The notes: generated by a model not told the origin, from the letters alone. 64,000 bases of DNA from Candidatus Tectimicrobiota bacterium (GCA_026005175.1 BPKO01000001.1:558001-622000), one strand, 5' to 3'. Numbered from the stretch's first letter, positions 15,543 through 26,399 are shown. Numbers and translations are program-made.

Positions 15543-17801
15543 ATGCCCCTGCACGTGGTCGGCACGGCGGTGCCACGCCTGGGGCTGGCCGAGAAAGTCA
15601 CGGGTGCGGCGCGCTATACCGCCGATCTCAAACGCCCCGGGATGCTGTACGCCCGCTTGCTGCGCAGTCCCCACGCCCACGCCCGCATCGTGCACCTCGA
15701 CGCCAGCGAAGCCCTGCGCCTGCCCGGGGTGCACGCGGTGCTGACATACCGCGACGTTCCCCAGGAGCGCATCGATGCGGACTTGCCGGTGCTTGATGCG
15801 GTGGTGCGCTTCGTCGGCGACGAAGTGGCGGCGGTGGCGGCAGAGAGCGAGGCCCTGGCCGAGGAGGCGCTGCGCCACATCCGTGTCGACTACGAGGTGC
15901 TGCCGGCGGTCTTCGATGCCGAAGCGGCGCTGAAGCCCGCGGCGCCTGCCGTGCACCCCGCAGGCAACCTGGTGGGTGGCCAGTGGCTTGTTGTCGAACG
16001 CGGCAACGTGGCGCAGGGCTTTGCCGAAGCCGCGCGGGTCTTTGAGGGCACGTTTCACACCCAGGCGCATGCCCCGGTGGGGATGGAGACGCGCGCGGCC
16101 CTGGCCGAGTGGCAGGGCGAGCGGCTGACGGTGTGGAAGACGAGCCGCGCCGTGCACGCCATGGACCGCCCTATCCTGGCGCGCGTGCTGGGCCTGCCTC
16201 TGGAACACGTGCGGGTGATCTGCCCCAACATGGGCGGGGGGTTTGGCAACAAAGACGAGAGCCGCGTGGCCGTCCTGGCCGCTCTGCTGGCCCGGCGCAC
16301 GGGTCGGCCGGTGCGCCTCGAATACACCCGTGCCGAGGAGTTTGTGGCCGGGCGCAGCCGGCAGGCCGCCGCCATGCACCTGCGTATTGGCGTGCGCGCC
16401 GACGGGGCGCCGGTGGCCATCGACATGCAGGCCACGATGAACGCCGGGGCTTACGTGGCCACGGGCATGCGGGTGACGCGGCGGGTGGGGCAAGGCGCCC
16501 TCTACCTCTACACCTGCCCGCACGCCCGCTTCCGCGGCGCCACCGTCTACACCAACCGGCCGCCGGGCGGTTCTTTCCGCGGCCTGGGTGCCCCCCTGGG
16601 CCACTTTGCCCTGGAAGTGCTGATCGACCAGATCGCTGTGGCGCTGGGCCTCGATCCCCTCGAGTACCGCTTGCGCTTCCACGTCACCGCCGCCGGACAG
16701 CCGGGTCAGCGCACCACCCCGCCCCATGAGCTGCTGCCCGACGAGCCGGTAGAAGGAGGCGTGCCGTTTTCCAGCAACGCCCTGCGCGAGTGCCTGCTGG
16801 CCGGTGCCGAGCGCATCGGCTGGTGGCAGCGCCGGCAGCCCAACGGCACCGCCACCGGGCCCCTGCGCCGGGGCCTGGGCATGGCCATGGGCCTTTACAA
16901 GGGCGGCGTGGGGCGCGAAGCCGAGGCCGAAGTGCGCATCACCCCGGCCGGACGCGTGCGGGTGGCCATCGGCAACGTCGACGTGGGTCAGGGCTCGGCC
17001 ACCGTACTGGCCCAAATCGCCGCCGAAGCCCTCGGGGTTCCCGTTGACCACCTCGACATGGTGCTGGCCGATACCGAGCTGACGCCGCCGGCCCACATCA
17101 CTGCCGGCTCCAGCGTGACGCTGAGCAGCGGCACAGCGGTGAAGCTGGCAGCAGAAGAGGCGCGGCGGCACTTGCTGGAGTACGCAGCGGCGCGCCTGCG
17201 CGTGCCGCAGGTGCGCCTGGAGCAGGGCCGGCTCCTGGGCGACGGCGAAACAGGCCTTGACTGGCGCAGCGTGGTGGCCGATCTGCCGGGGGACCTCGTG
17301 GGTACGGCGCGCGTCACCGCCGGCAGCCGCACGCATTTGATCAACGCCTTTGCCGCCCACTTTGCCGAAGTAGAGGTGGACGTGGAAAGCGGCCGCATCC
17401 GCGTGCTGCGCTACGTGGCCGCCCACGACTCGGGGCGCATCGTCCATCCCCGCATGGCCGAAAACCAGGTCTCGGGCGGTGTCTTGCAGTTTCTCAGCAT
17501 CGCCCTGCGTGAGGAGCTTTACCTCGACCCGCGCACCGGGGTGACCCTCAACCCCAGCTTCCTCGAGCACAAAGGCACCAGCATCGTCGACTTCCCGCCC
17601 ATCGAGGTTCTCTTTCCCGCTCCGCCCGATCCTCTTGCGCCGTACGGGGCCAAGGCGCTTGGGGAGCCGCCGGTGGTGCCGGTCTTTGCCACCATTGCCA
17701 ACGCGGTGGCCAACGCCACCGGCGTATGGCTACACCAGGTGCCGTTTACCCCGCAGCGGGTGCTCCAGGCGCTGCGCGCCCAAGGGAAAATCCCGGCATG
17801 A
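15543..17801 (+). CDS. Aldehyde oxidase/xanthine dehydrogenase family, molybdenum-binding large subunit
   Basis: A 752-residue catalytic subunit. The N-terminal hammerhead domain (residues 1-120) begins VGTAVPRLGLAEKVTGAARY. The molybdopterin-binding region contains NMGGGFGNKDE near 230, the FRGLGAPLGHFALE loop near 345 and GNVDVGQGSATV near 480. The catalytic base is Glu708 in GAKALGEPPVVP. The CO-dehydrogenase loop with its special Cys (VAYRCSFR) is absent, so CO oxidation is excluded. The gene begins one base after the small subunit stop and overlaps the FAD subunit by ATGA. The substrate is not predictable; aldehydes, N-heterocycles or aryl-CoA compounds are candidates. Confidence 0.92.
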   Translation: MPLHVVGTAVPRLGLAEKVTGAARYTADLKRPGMLYARLLRSPHAHARIVHLDASEALRLPGVHAVLTYRDVPQERIDADLPVLDAVVRFVGDEVAAVAAESEALAEEALRHIRVDYEVLPAVFDAEAALKPAAPAVHPAGNLVGGQWLVVERGNVAQGFAEAARVFEGTFHTQAHAPVGMETRAALAEWQGERLTVWKTSRAVHAMDRPILARVLGLPLEHVRVICPNMGGGFGNKDESRVAVLAALLARRTGRPVRLEYTRAEEFVAGRSRQAAAMHLRIGVRADGAPVAIDMQATMNAGAYVATGMRVTRRVGQGALYLYTCPHARFRGATVYTNRPPGGSFRGLGAPLGHFALEVLIDQIAVALGLDPLEYRLRFHVTAAGQPGQRTTPPHELLPDEPVEGGVPFSSNALRECLLAGAERIGWWQRRQPNGTATGPLRRGLGMAMGLYKGGVGREAEAEVRITPAGRVRVAIGNVDVGQGSATVLAQIAAEALGVPVDHLDMVLADTELTPPAHITAGSSVTLSSGTAVKLAAEEARRHLLEYAAARLRVPQVRLEQGRLLGDGETGLDWRSVVADLPGDLVGTARVTAGSRTHLINAFAAHFAEVEVDVESGRIRVLRYVAAHDSGRIVHPRMAENQVSGGVLQFLSIALREELYLDPRTGVTLNPSFLEHKGTSIVDFPPIEVLFPAPPDPLAPYGAKALGEPPVVPVFATIANAVANATGVWLHQVPFTPQRVLQALRAQGKIPA

Positions 17802-18778
17802 GGCCTTTTCGCTTTGTCGAACCGACCAGCCTGGCCGAGGCGGTGCGCTGCTTGCAGGCCGAGCCGGGCAAGGCCCGCCTCCTGGCTGGCGGCAGCGACT
17901 TGCTGGCCGAGCTCAAAGACGAGCTCGTGGCTTATGACTGCCTGGTGAGCCTGGCCAAGGTGCCCGAACTGACCCGCTTTGAGGTCACCGAAAGGGGTCT
18001 CTACCTCGGGGCCATGGTCACTCTGGCGCAGCTCGAACACGACCCGCGCCTGCACGGGCCATACCGCCTGCTGGCGGAAGCGGCGCGCGGGGTGGCAGTA
18101 CCGGAGATCCGCGCCCAGGGCACGCTGGGCGGCAACCTCTGCCAGCGGCCGCGCTGCTTCTACTACCGCCAGGCGCTCACCCCGTGCTTGAAAAAAGGTG
18201 GACCCGATTGCCCGGCACGCGAGAGCCCTTACCAGCAGTACCTGGTGCTCATGGGTGGCGCCGGCTGTTACAGCGCCCACCCTTCGGACCTGGCGCCGGC
18301 GCTCATCGCCCTGGATGCGGAGGTCGACCTCGTGGGGCCCTCTGGCGCCCGCTCCCTCCCCCTGGAGCGCTTTTTCATCGGCCCTGAGGTCGACGTGCAG
18401 CGGGAAACCGCCCTGGCCCCTGACGAGATTCTGACGGCGGTGCGCGTCCCACTCCTGCCGTCTGGATGGCGGGGGACATACCTGAAGGCGCGCGAGCGCA
18501 CCGCCGGCGACTTTGCCGTGGTGAGCGTGGCCGCAGGCTATGCCCTGGAGTGCGGCACGGTAGTGCAGCCGCGTCTGGTGCTGGGCGGCGTGGCGCCGGT
18601 GCCCTGGCGCTCGCGGCAGGCCGAAGCCCTCCTGGCCGGGCAAGCGCCAACGCCGGAGGCGGCAAGGCGCTGCGCCGAAGCGGCGCTGGCTGCGGCCCAA
18701 CCCTTGCCCCACAACGCTTACAAAGTCGACATCGCCCGCGCCCTCATTGCCCGCACCATTCTGGCTCTGGCCGGCTAG
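17798..18778 (+). CDS. Aldehyde oxidase/xanthine dehydrogenase family, FAD subunit with four-Cys insert
   Basis: A 326-residue FAD-binding subunit with the flavin loops LLAGGSDLLAELK (residues 28-40) and QGTLGGNLCQ (107-116), and the usual CO-dehydrogenase-flavoprotein-type C-terminal domain. Between them, C115, C120, C130 and C138 (NLCQRPRC, TPCLKKGGPDC) form a spacing seen in subunits with an added iron-sulfur cluster, as in 4-hydroxybenzoyl-CoA reductase. The ATG at 17798 overlaps the large-subunit stop by four bases. It feeds or drains electrons from the clusters. A reductase direction is possible but not proven. Confidence 0.88.
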   Translation: MRPFRFVEPTSLAEAVRCLQAEPGKARLLAGGSDLLAELKDELVAYDCLVSLAKVPELTRFEVTERGLYLGAMVTLAQLEHDPRLHGPYRLLAEAARGVAVPEIRAQGTLGGNLCQRPRCFYYRQALTPCLKKGGPDCPARESPYQQYLVLMGGAGCYSAHPSDLAPALIALDAEVDLVGPSGARSLPLERFFIGPEVDVQRETALAPDEILTAVRVPLLPSGWRGTYLKARERTAGDFAVVSVAAGYALECGTVVQPRLVLGGVAPVPWRSRQAEALLAGQAPTPEAARRCAEAALAAAQPLPHNAYKVDIARALIARTILALAG

Positions 18779-18794
18779 GGCCGGCGGGGCCGGC

Positions 18795-19748
18795 TCAGGC
18801 CAGAGCGGCTTGCGCTTTGACGTAGCGGGCAACCTGCTCGTGGGTGGCGAACCACACACCGGGGTGGGAACGGATGTAAGCGATCAGCTCGGCGAGCACG
18901 CTGATGCGCGAGCGGTGGCCGATGATGTGCGGGTGCATGGTGAGGAGAAAGAGGCCGCGTTCGGCATAGGCGCCGTCAAACTCTCGCCGCCAGATCTCGA
19001 AGACCAGCGACGGCGGGGTGTAGGGGCGAATGGCCGACAGGCGGTCCATACCGAAGTAAGGGTAGTCATCCTTGATCCACTCCACCGGCAGCTCCACCAC
19101 CCCGGTGGGCTCGCCGTCTTCGAGGAGCTCGTAAGGCTCGTCGTCGCCCATGAGCGACGAGTCGTAGAGCAGCCCCAGCTCGCGGATGATCTTCAGCGTG
19201 GCGGCACTGAAGTCCCACGAGGGGGTGCGCAGCCCCACCGCCGGCTTGCCGGCGAGCTTTTCCAGCACCTCTGCCGCGCGCAGGGTGAGCGCGCGTTCGT
19301 CCTCTTCGGCCAGGTTGCTGTTGCGCTCGTGAATCCAGCCGTGCAAGCCGATTTCGTGGCCGGCGTCGGCAATGCGGTGCACGTCGTCGGGATGCAGCAG
19401 GGCCGACACGCCGGGAATATAGAAGCTGGCCGGAATGCCGTGCTGCTCGAGCAAGGCCAGGATGCGCGGCAGGCCGGCCCGCGAACCGTACTCGCCCTGG
19501 GCCAGCAGCGCCGGCGAGGTCTTGCCATCGCGCAGCGTCAGGGTTTCCTGGTCGACGTCAAACGACAGGGCCACGGCCACCTGGGCTCCTGCCGGCCAGA
19601 AAGCGGGCTTGAGGGAGCGGCCGGCGCGCACTTTCTGCACCGCCTGCCGCCAGCGCGCTTCGGGCCAGCGCCACGAGGCGTCGGGTCCCAAGCCGGCCAG
19701 CGCGCCTTCGACCATTCCGGCTGCAGCTGCGTGCGGTTCCTGTGGCAT
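18795..19748 (-). CDS. Polysaccharide deacetylase family protein (PuuE/PgdA-like)
   Basis: A 317-residue NodB-fold hydrolase without a signal peptide, so probably cytoplasmic. LSFDVDQE holds Asp64 and Asp66, GLHGWIHE supplies metal ligands His136 and His140, RTPSWD is motif 3, and TMHPHIIG near residue 280 gives the C-terminal His. The long N-terminus and these motifs match the HpPgdA/allantoinase-like branch, whose members act on cyclic imides, allantoin or peptidoglycan. The start follows GGGAGGAG, and a promoter at 19787-19815 precedes it. It converges with the FAD subunit gene. The substrate is unresolved. Confidence 0.85.
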   Translation of the reverse strand: MPQEPHAAAAGMVEGALAGLGPDASWRWPEARWRQAVQKVRAGRSLKPAFWPAGAQVAVALSFDVDQETLTLRDGKTSPALLAQGEYGSRAGLPRILALLEQHGIPASFYIPGVSALLHPDDVHRIADAGHEIGLHGWIHERNSNLAEEDERALTLRAAEVLEKLAGKPAVGLRTPSWDFSAATLKIIRELGLLYDSSLMGDDEPYELLEDGEPTGVVELPVEWIKDDYPYFGMDRLSAIRPYTPPSLVFEIWRREFDGAYAERGLFLLTMHPHIIGHRSRISVLAELIAYIRSHPGVWFATHEQVARYVKAQAALA

Positions 19749-19786
19749 GGCGGCTCCTCCCTGCGAGTGGCGTCCCAGATGCCCCC

Positions 19787-19815
19787 ATTATGCGCTGCCG
19801 GCAGCCGCCTTGCAA
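19787..19815 (-). promoter_or_regulatory. Sigma-70-type promoter for the deacetylase gene
   Basis: On the minus strand TTGCAA (19815-19810), a 17-base spacer and CATAAT (19792-19787) lie 39 bases before the start at 19748. Match is four of six and five of six with ideal spacing. Confidence 0.5.
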
Positions 19816-19852
19816 GCCACAGAACCGCGGCCCCTGTCCGCTAAGACACGTC

Positions 19853-21185
19853 TTACGGCGCCGGGGTAGCCTGGAGAAGCTGGCGGATGCGCTCCGGCAG
19901 CCGCTTGAGCTGCTGGCGCAGCGACGGCAGCAGCGCCGTGTGCCAAAACGCCTCGAAATCCGGAAGATTCAGCACGGCCAGGTACTCATCGAGAAACGTG
20001 TCCGGCGTCTCTGCCTGCTGCAGCAGGCGGTCGTGGCACAGGTGCGCCAGATAGAGAATGGCGGCGTCTTCTTTGAAGGCATGGCTCAGAGACACCGGCG
20101 GCGCAAATGCCGGCGTGTGCTGCTCTTCGATCACGCGGTAGATCCGCTCCGGCAGCTGCCAGGCCTGCAACAGGCTGGCTCCCACGCTGGCCTCGTCGAC
20201 CAGGGTGAGCAGCTCGGCCGCCCCGTGGTGCTTTTTCTGAAGCAGCAAGAGCACCAGCTCGCCGACGGCGTGCAGCAGCCCGATGGTCGAGGCCGTCAGC
20301 GGATTGGAGGCCTTGGTTAAGCGGGCGATGTCGTGGGCGAGCACCGAAATCAGCAGCGAGTGGTCGTAAAGGGCATCGAACGCCGGTTCTCTTGGCACCA
20401 GGCTGCCGAGGGCCTGGGTGAGGACGAGCTGAGAAACCGCACTGTAGCCGAGAAATACCACGGCGTGGTAGACGCTGGTGATTTTTTCGGGCAGGTTGTA
20501 GTACGCCGAGTTAACGGTTTTCAGGACGAAACTGGCCAGCGCCGGGTCGCGCTGGATGAGGTTGACGACTTCTTGCACCTCGATGTTTCCATCCTCAAGC
20601 CTGGTGGCCAGCTCGTAGGCGTAGGAGGGCAACTTGGGAAGCTTGCGCAGCACATTCTGGAGGGGTTCCGAAGCAGCGGCGTGGCGAGCCTGCGCCTGGC
20701 GCCGCGCCACGTATGCCGAGAGCTTGTGCAGCTGCGCCCGGCAGCGGGTTGCGTCCTGCATCACGGCAGCCAGCAGGGCACTGGTGGCGGCCGCCGTTTT
20801 GGTCCCCAGCGCCAGCCGCACCGGCTCGGAGAGTAGGGAAAGCGTACGTTGGTCAAGCACCAAGACCTTGGCCTCCTCGCTGGCTTTTACCGTCCAGGGC
20901 GCTGGTAGGGAAAAAAAAGCCGAGCAAGTGGCCGGCAGGGAAGCGATGCAAGGGCATGGGGGCGTGTTCGTGCGCGTAGAGGGCCAGGGCGCCCTGCAAG
21001 ATCCACAAGGCGCAGGCAGCAGCGTTCTCTGCGTTGAGGGCCACCTCCCCCTTCGCGACGGTGCGCGTTTGGCATATACTGTAGAGCTGCGCCAGGTCGC
21101 CGTCGGGCTCGCCCGTACCCCCGGCGCTGGCGGCAGCGCTTGCGCTAGATGGTCCGTCTTCTAAGCCCTTTTTGAACAGACGCAT
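19853..21185 (-). CDS. cNMP-binding-like/HDOD domain protein (one frameshift)
   Basis: Two reading frames join into one protein of about 445 residues. The N-terminal 100 residues resemble part of a cyclic-nucleotide-binding fold ([36 protein letters not shown]). The rest is a HDOD domain (residues about 190-380) with [37 protein letters not shown] and [13 protein letters not shown]. The frame breaks at an eight-A run (20911-20918); one base fewer joins GHLLGFF to [24 protein letters not shown] proteins act in signalling, often beside c-di-GMP systems. The likely start is ATG 21185 behind GAGGGG; GTG 21200 is an alternative. The poly-A tract could be an error or a slippage switch. Confidence 0.75.
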
Positions 21186-21295
21186 GGAGAGTCCCCTCAC
21201 ACCGAACGGAAGGCGTGTGCATACCGAATTCCACGACGCCTCTATCGGCCGGGGAGAGAGGCAACTTGAACGGCAAGGAGAAGGCCCCTAACGTC

Positions 21296-22090
<795 letters not shown>

Positions 22091-22110
22091 GTGCGAGGAG
22101 GTGCGGGGCG

Positions 22111-23023
22111 GTGTGGCAGCGGGTTGGGGTCTGGTGGCGGGCCATTCGTCCCTTTACCCTCAGCGCTTCGGTGGTGCCGGTGGGGGGTAGGCAGCGCCCT
22201 GGCTGCCAGCCACGGCGCCTTCGATCCCTGGCTCTTCCTGCTCGTCCTTGTGGCCTCGCTGCTGGTGCAGAGCGGCACCAACCTGGTGGACGAGTACGCC
22301 GACCACCGTCAGGGAGGCTCGGCGGGCAAGGTGCTTGCCCCTTACAAAGTCATTGCCTTGGGGCTGCTCACGCCGCGGGCGGTGTGGCACGGCGCCTTGG
22401 TCTGCTTCGGGGTGGCAACGCTTATCGGCGTTTACTTGGTCCTGCGTACCGGCTGGCCGCTGGCCCTGGTCTGCCTGGCCAGCGTGGGGGTGGCCTACGC
22501 CTACAGCGCGGGCCCTTTGCCCCTGGGCCATCTTGCCCTGGGCGAGCCGCTAGTCTTTGTCTTCATGGGCCCGGTGATGGTGGGCGGCAGCTTTTACGTG
22601 CAGATCCACACCCTGCATCAGGACGCCCTGTGGCTGTCGCTGCCTGTGGCCTGTCTGGTGACGGCCATTCTCGTGGCCAACAACCTGCGCGATGCCGAGG
22701 AAGACCGCCGCAGCGGCAAGCAGACCCTCGTCACCCTATGGGGGCGGCGGCCGGCAGCCTGCCTGTACGGCGGCTTGCTGCTGGTGGCCTTTGCCAGCCC
22801 GGTGGCCCTTGTGGCCGGCGGCCACGGGCGGCCCGCCTGGCTCCTTCCCCTGCTCACCCTGCCTCTGGCCTGGCGCGTGGCACGCCTGGCCTGGCAGGGG
22901 GGGGAGCGCCCGCTGCTGCACCGGGCGCTGCGGCAAACCGCCAAGCTGCACCTGTGGTTTGGCCTGCTGCTGGCCGCCGGGGGTCCAGCCCCCTGTTTGC
23001 CTGGCCGGGCTAAGGGGGGGTAG
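22111..23023 (+). CDS. menA: 1,4-Dihydroxy-2-naphthoate polyprenyltransferase-like UbiA protein (one frameshift)
   Basis: A UbiA-family membrane prenyltransferase of about 300 residues. The two Asp-rich motifs are NLVDEYADHRQG and NNLRDAEEDRRSGK, which bind the Mg-diphosphate of the prenyl donor. About eight membrane helices follow. The start is GTG 22111 behind GAGGAGG, giving an N-terminus RAIRPFTLSASVVPV typical of MenA. The frame breaks in the six-G run 22182-22187; one G fewer restores it, so an error is likely. MenA is chosen over UbiA because menB is directly upstream. Confidence 0.8.
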
Positions 23024-23026
23024 GGT

Positions 23027-23636
23027 TCAGGGGGTGTCGAAGCGGAAGGGCCCCTCGCAGACGATCTCTGCCAGGCGCTTACGTCCGGAAGGAACCTCGC
23101 GCGCCTGCAGGTGCTCGGGGGAGTTCGGCCTTGTTGCCGGGGCGGCCGACGGCGATCATGGCTTCCACGGTGTAGCCCGGCGGCACGCCCAGCACCTCGC
23201 GGGCCCGGTCGTAGTCGAACCCCTGCATGCCGTGCACCACCAGGCCAAGAAGCGATCCTTGCAGGGCCAGGTTCTGCCAGGCCGCGCCGGCATCGTAGCT
23301 GTGGGTGCGGGCCGGCGAGCCGTCGCGGTCAAGGGTGTTCTTGGAAACAACGACAATGAGCACGGCGGCGTTTTTGGCCCATAGCTGGTTGTTGGGGGTG
23401 AGCAAGTCGAAAAAACGCCGGCCAGTGAGGGGGAGTGGCGCTTGGCATAGAGAAACCGCCAGGGCTGGTTGTTATACGAAGAAGGCGCCCATTTGGCGGC
23501 TTCAAAAAGCGTCATGAGCTCCTCGTCGCTGATGAGCCTCGCCGGACATGGCGCGTGGCGACCAGCGGTTGACAAAAAGCGGATGCACTGGATACTCGGG
23601 CGTGCGGTAGGCGCTGACGTCAAGCAAAACAGACAC
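23027..23636 (-). pseudogene. Nitroreductase family protein, several frameshifts
   Basis: A FMN-dependent nitroreductase of about 200 residues can be rebuilt from three frames. It has a GTG start at 23636 behind AAGGAGGG, then YRTPEYPVHPLFVNRWSPRA, LMTLFEAAKWAPSSYNNQPW (the FMN-binding signature), LLTPNNQLWAKNAAVL, DAGAAWQNLALQGSLLGL and a C-terminus ending RFDTP before TGA at 23027. Each of the breaks near 23540, 23429-23433, 23411-23416 and 23117-23121 is fixed by deleting one base. Either the consensus is wrong here or the gene decayed very recently. It converges with menA, the two stop codons being three bases apart. Confidence 0.7.
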
Positions 23637-23747
23637 CGGTTCCCTCCTTTACCTAGACAGTACGGTGTTGCTTGCGGTACGCTGCTTGCAGGCACCGAAC
23701 CATACCATGCGCCCGGGTGGGGCGAGCAAGGCGAGGAGGGACGCCGT

Positions 23748-24625
23748 ATGGGACACCGTCACACGGTGCACAAAGCGGCCCCTGGCTCGCGGCAGGGCTC
23801 GTCTGGCTGTGGGCCGCAGCAGCTTTCTCTTTCCCGGCGCGTGTTGACACCGCCTGGCTGGCGCAGCACCTGCACGACGACGGCCCTGCGGCTTGTCGAC
23901 TTGCGCGCCGCCGAGGCCTACCGGCAGGGGGCACATCCCCGGCGCGGTGCACGTCTGCTCTGGCCCAGCTGGTCGATCCGACGCAGCCCGTGCGCGGGAT
24001 GCGGCTGTCGGCGGTGGCACTGGAAGCCCTGCTGTCGCGGCTGGGGTATTGGCAACGCCACCCGCGTGGTGGCCTACGACGACCAGGGGGGCCTGTACGC
24101 GGCACGCTTCTGGTGGATCCTGACCGCTTATGGCCACGAGGCGGTAGCGGTGCTCGACGGCGGCTGGCCGGCCTGGCAGCGCGAGGGGCGGCCGGTGAGC
24201 GCCGAGGTCCCCTCTCCCCGGCCGGCGGTGTTCAAAGCCCGCCCGGTGGCGCAGCGCGTCGCCACCAAGGATGACGTGCTGCGGGCGCTGCGCGAGGCAG
24301 TGCAACCATCGTGGATGCGCGCTCCTGGCTCGAGTATACCGGCTGGCTGCGCTATGCGGCCCGCGGCGGGCATATCCCCGGCGCCGTGCACCTGGAGTGG
24401 AAGCGCACCCTGCAAGGCGACGGCACGCTGCGGCCGCCGCCGCAGCTCAAGGCGCTGGTGCAGCACAAAGGCCTGCCGCCCCAGCAACGGATCATCACTT
24501 ACTGCCAGTCGGGGGTGCGTGCCGCGCACCTGGCCTGGGTGCTCGGGCAACTTGGCTACGAGGTGGCCGTCTACGACGGCTCGTGGGCAGAGTGGGGCAA
24601 CGACCCGCAGCTGCCGGTCGAGTAA
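23748..24625 (+). pseudogene. Tandem rhodanese-type sulfurtransferase, several frameshifts
   Basis: Fragments in different frames add up to a two-domain rhodanese of about 290 residues. A hydrophobic N-terminus (AAGLVWLWAAAAFSFP) may be a signal or anchor. The first domain shows LRLVDLRAAEAYRQG, HIPGAVHV, RVVAYDDQGGLYAARFWWIL and VLDGGWPAW; it lacks the active Cys, having Asp in YDDQGG. The second domain reads ARSWLEYTGWLRYAARGGHI and ends with the active-site loop YCQSGVRAAH. At least five frame changes occur, all but one of them repaired by dropping one base. ATG 23748 has an AGGAGGG site. Thiosulfate or mercaptopyruvate are the usual donors for this family. Confidence 0.65.
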
Positions 24626-24730
24626 GCCAATACGCCCGCGCTGGCGGTAGCGGCTCCATCGTGGGTAAGGGACTCCCGTCTTGTAGCAACACCGGCTGCA
24701 AGGGAAAGCATGCAGAAGGGAGGAGGCATC

Positions 24731-25287
24731 ATGCGCGCGCAAATCGGTCCGTGCACCCTGGAGCTGGTCATCGGCGACATCACCAAAGAGCACACCGACG
24801 CCATCGTCAACGCCGCCAATAGCCGCCTTGCCGGCGGAGGCGGGGTGGACGGCGCCATCCACCGCGCTGGGGGGGCCCAGCATCATGGAAGAGACGCGCC
24901 GCAAGTACCCGCAGGGCTGCCCCACGGGGGGAAGCGGTGATCACCGGTGCCGGCAACCTGCCGGCGCGCTACGTCATCCACGCCGTGGGGCCGGTGTGGC
25001 AAGGCGGCCAGCAGGGCGAAGCAGACAAGCTGGCCAGCGCTTACCGCCGCAGCCTGGAGCTGGCCGTGGCCCACGACTGCCGCAGCGTCGCCTTTCCCTC
25101 CCTTTCCACCGGCGCTTACGGCTATCCCGTCGAGCAGGCAGCCCGCATCGCCCTGCGCACGGTAAGCGACTTCCTGGCCCAGCACCACAAGCCCGAGCTG
25201 GTACGCTTTGTGCTCTTCGACCAGCGCACCTTTGACGCCTATGCTGCGGCGCTCGAGGCGCTGCTGCCGGACCGCGTGCAGCGCTGA
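24731..25287 (+). pseudogene. Macrodomain protein (ADP-ribose/O-acetyl-ADP-ribose binding), two frameshifts
   Basis: A stand-alone macrodomain of about 185 residues, similar to YmdB/Af1521 enzymes that hydrolyse O-acetyl-ADP-ribose or remove mono-ADP-ribose. [20 protein letters not shown] and [16 protein letters not shown] are the nucleotide-binding motifs, and FPSLSTGAYGYPVEQAA is the second loop. AGGAGG lies four bases before the ATG. Removing one G in the seven-G run near 24869 and one in the six-G run near 24926 restores a full domain ending LLPDRVQR. No ADP-ribosyltransferase is visible nearby, so the substrate is unknown. Confidence 0.75.
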
Positions 25288-25377
25288 TCACAGAAGTGGC
25301 CTGCGAGGAGAGTGGCCGCGTGGACTGCGGCACCACAATCGGCTGGGGACGGGTCACCGGGTAGGAAGGTCGTCTCC

Positions 25378-26275
25378 TTGCCTTGTCGCCGATGGGGGGT
25401 ACCTCCTCTGGCATGCTCCCACGCGTCTCCTGCTTTTGGGGAGCAGCGCCGGGCTCCTCCTGGTCGCCGTACTTCGCTTCCCTGGCAATCCGATTTGGGA
25501 CCTAAGCCAGAGACGACTCCCCAATGCGGTGCTTGTCTATTTGAGCCTCCTGCCGCTCATGCTCGTAGCGTGGAGAGAGCGGGGACCGAGTGCTGCGCCG
25601 CTTTGCTCGCCTCTCCCCGCCCCAGCAGTATACCGGAATCACCGGCGTCCTCTTGGCCCTCCTGGCCCTCCTCTCTGCCCTGGCTTGGTGGCATCCCCTG
25701 TACCTACGCGCCCTCAGCAGCGAATGGGGGTTACTCGAACCACTCACCTTTTGGCTTTACTGGCTGGCAACCTGGATTGCGGTCAGCCTGGCCCGCCTGT
25801 ATCCCAGGCCAGCTGACAAGCCTTACCGCCTGCTGGTCTTCCTGTGCGTGCTGGCCTTCTTGGAAGAGTGCGACTACCTTGGTATTTTTGGTGGCCTCAT
25901 CGGGCGCATTGATGGTGTATACGTGGGGGCGATCCATGACCTTCTCAATCTATGGTACCGAACAGGGCGTGATCCCCGCTGGCTGGTCTTGGCCCTGGCC
26001 GGGATGGCGGTGCTGACGCTTTGGCTGTGGCATCGCGGTTACCTCGGCCTGGCCGTACTGCGCCGTGAGGTGCTGTGCCTAACCACAGTCCCTTTCTGGG
26101 TGGGGCTTTCTGCTTCTGGCTCTGGCCCAGCTCGACGACATCGACCCCCACCCTCCTGCCCGCCCTGTGGTGTGCGGTATGCGAAGAGACGCAGGAGTTT
26201 TTCTTCGCCCTTCTCCTGAACGCCTCGCTTATGCTCAAGTACGCCCGCGATGTGGCCCGGGGACCGGCCCCCTAG
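25378..26275 (+). pseudogene. Multi-pass membrane protein of unknown family, frameshifted
   Basis: Three open pieces join into about 300 residues with six to eight hydrophobic helices if one base is dropped at each of four runs: G6 near 25393, G4 near 25582, T3 near 26108 and C5 near 26142. The rebuilt protein might start at TTG 25378 behind GGAAGG. It contains EWGLLEPLTFWLYWLATW, LEECDYLGIF, AQLDDID and CEETQEFFFALLLNASLMLK, with acidic residues at several helix ends. If taken literally, the longest intact part starts at GTG 25590. I do not recognise the family. No link to the flanking macrodomain or monooxygenase genes is evident. Confidence 0.5.
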
Positions 26276-26399
26276 CGCGGGTGAAAGCAGGAAACACCTC
26301 GCTCATAGAACCCGTGCCAATGCGCTGTCCTTTGTGATAGGATGAAAGCCTGCCCGCCGGCTTTGGCGTATTTCACACCCTTAGCGACGAGGAACCCCG

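Noticed and set aside
15156-17570. 804-residue open frame on the minus strand
   Set aside because: It is antisense to the aldehyde oxidase large subunit, has His/Gly/Ala-rich low-complexity composition and no motif. It is a shadow caused by high GC.
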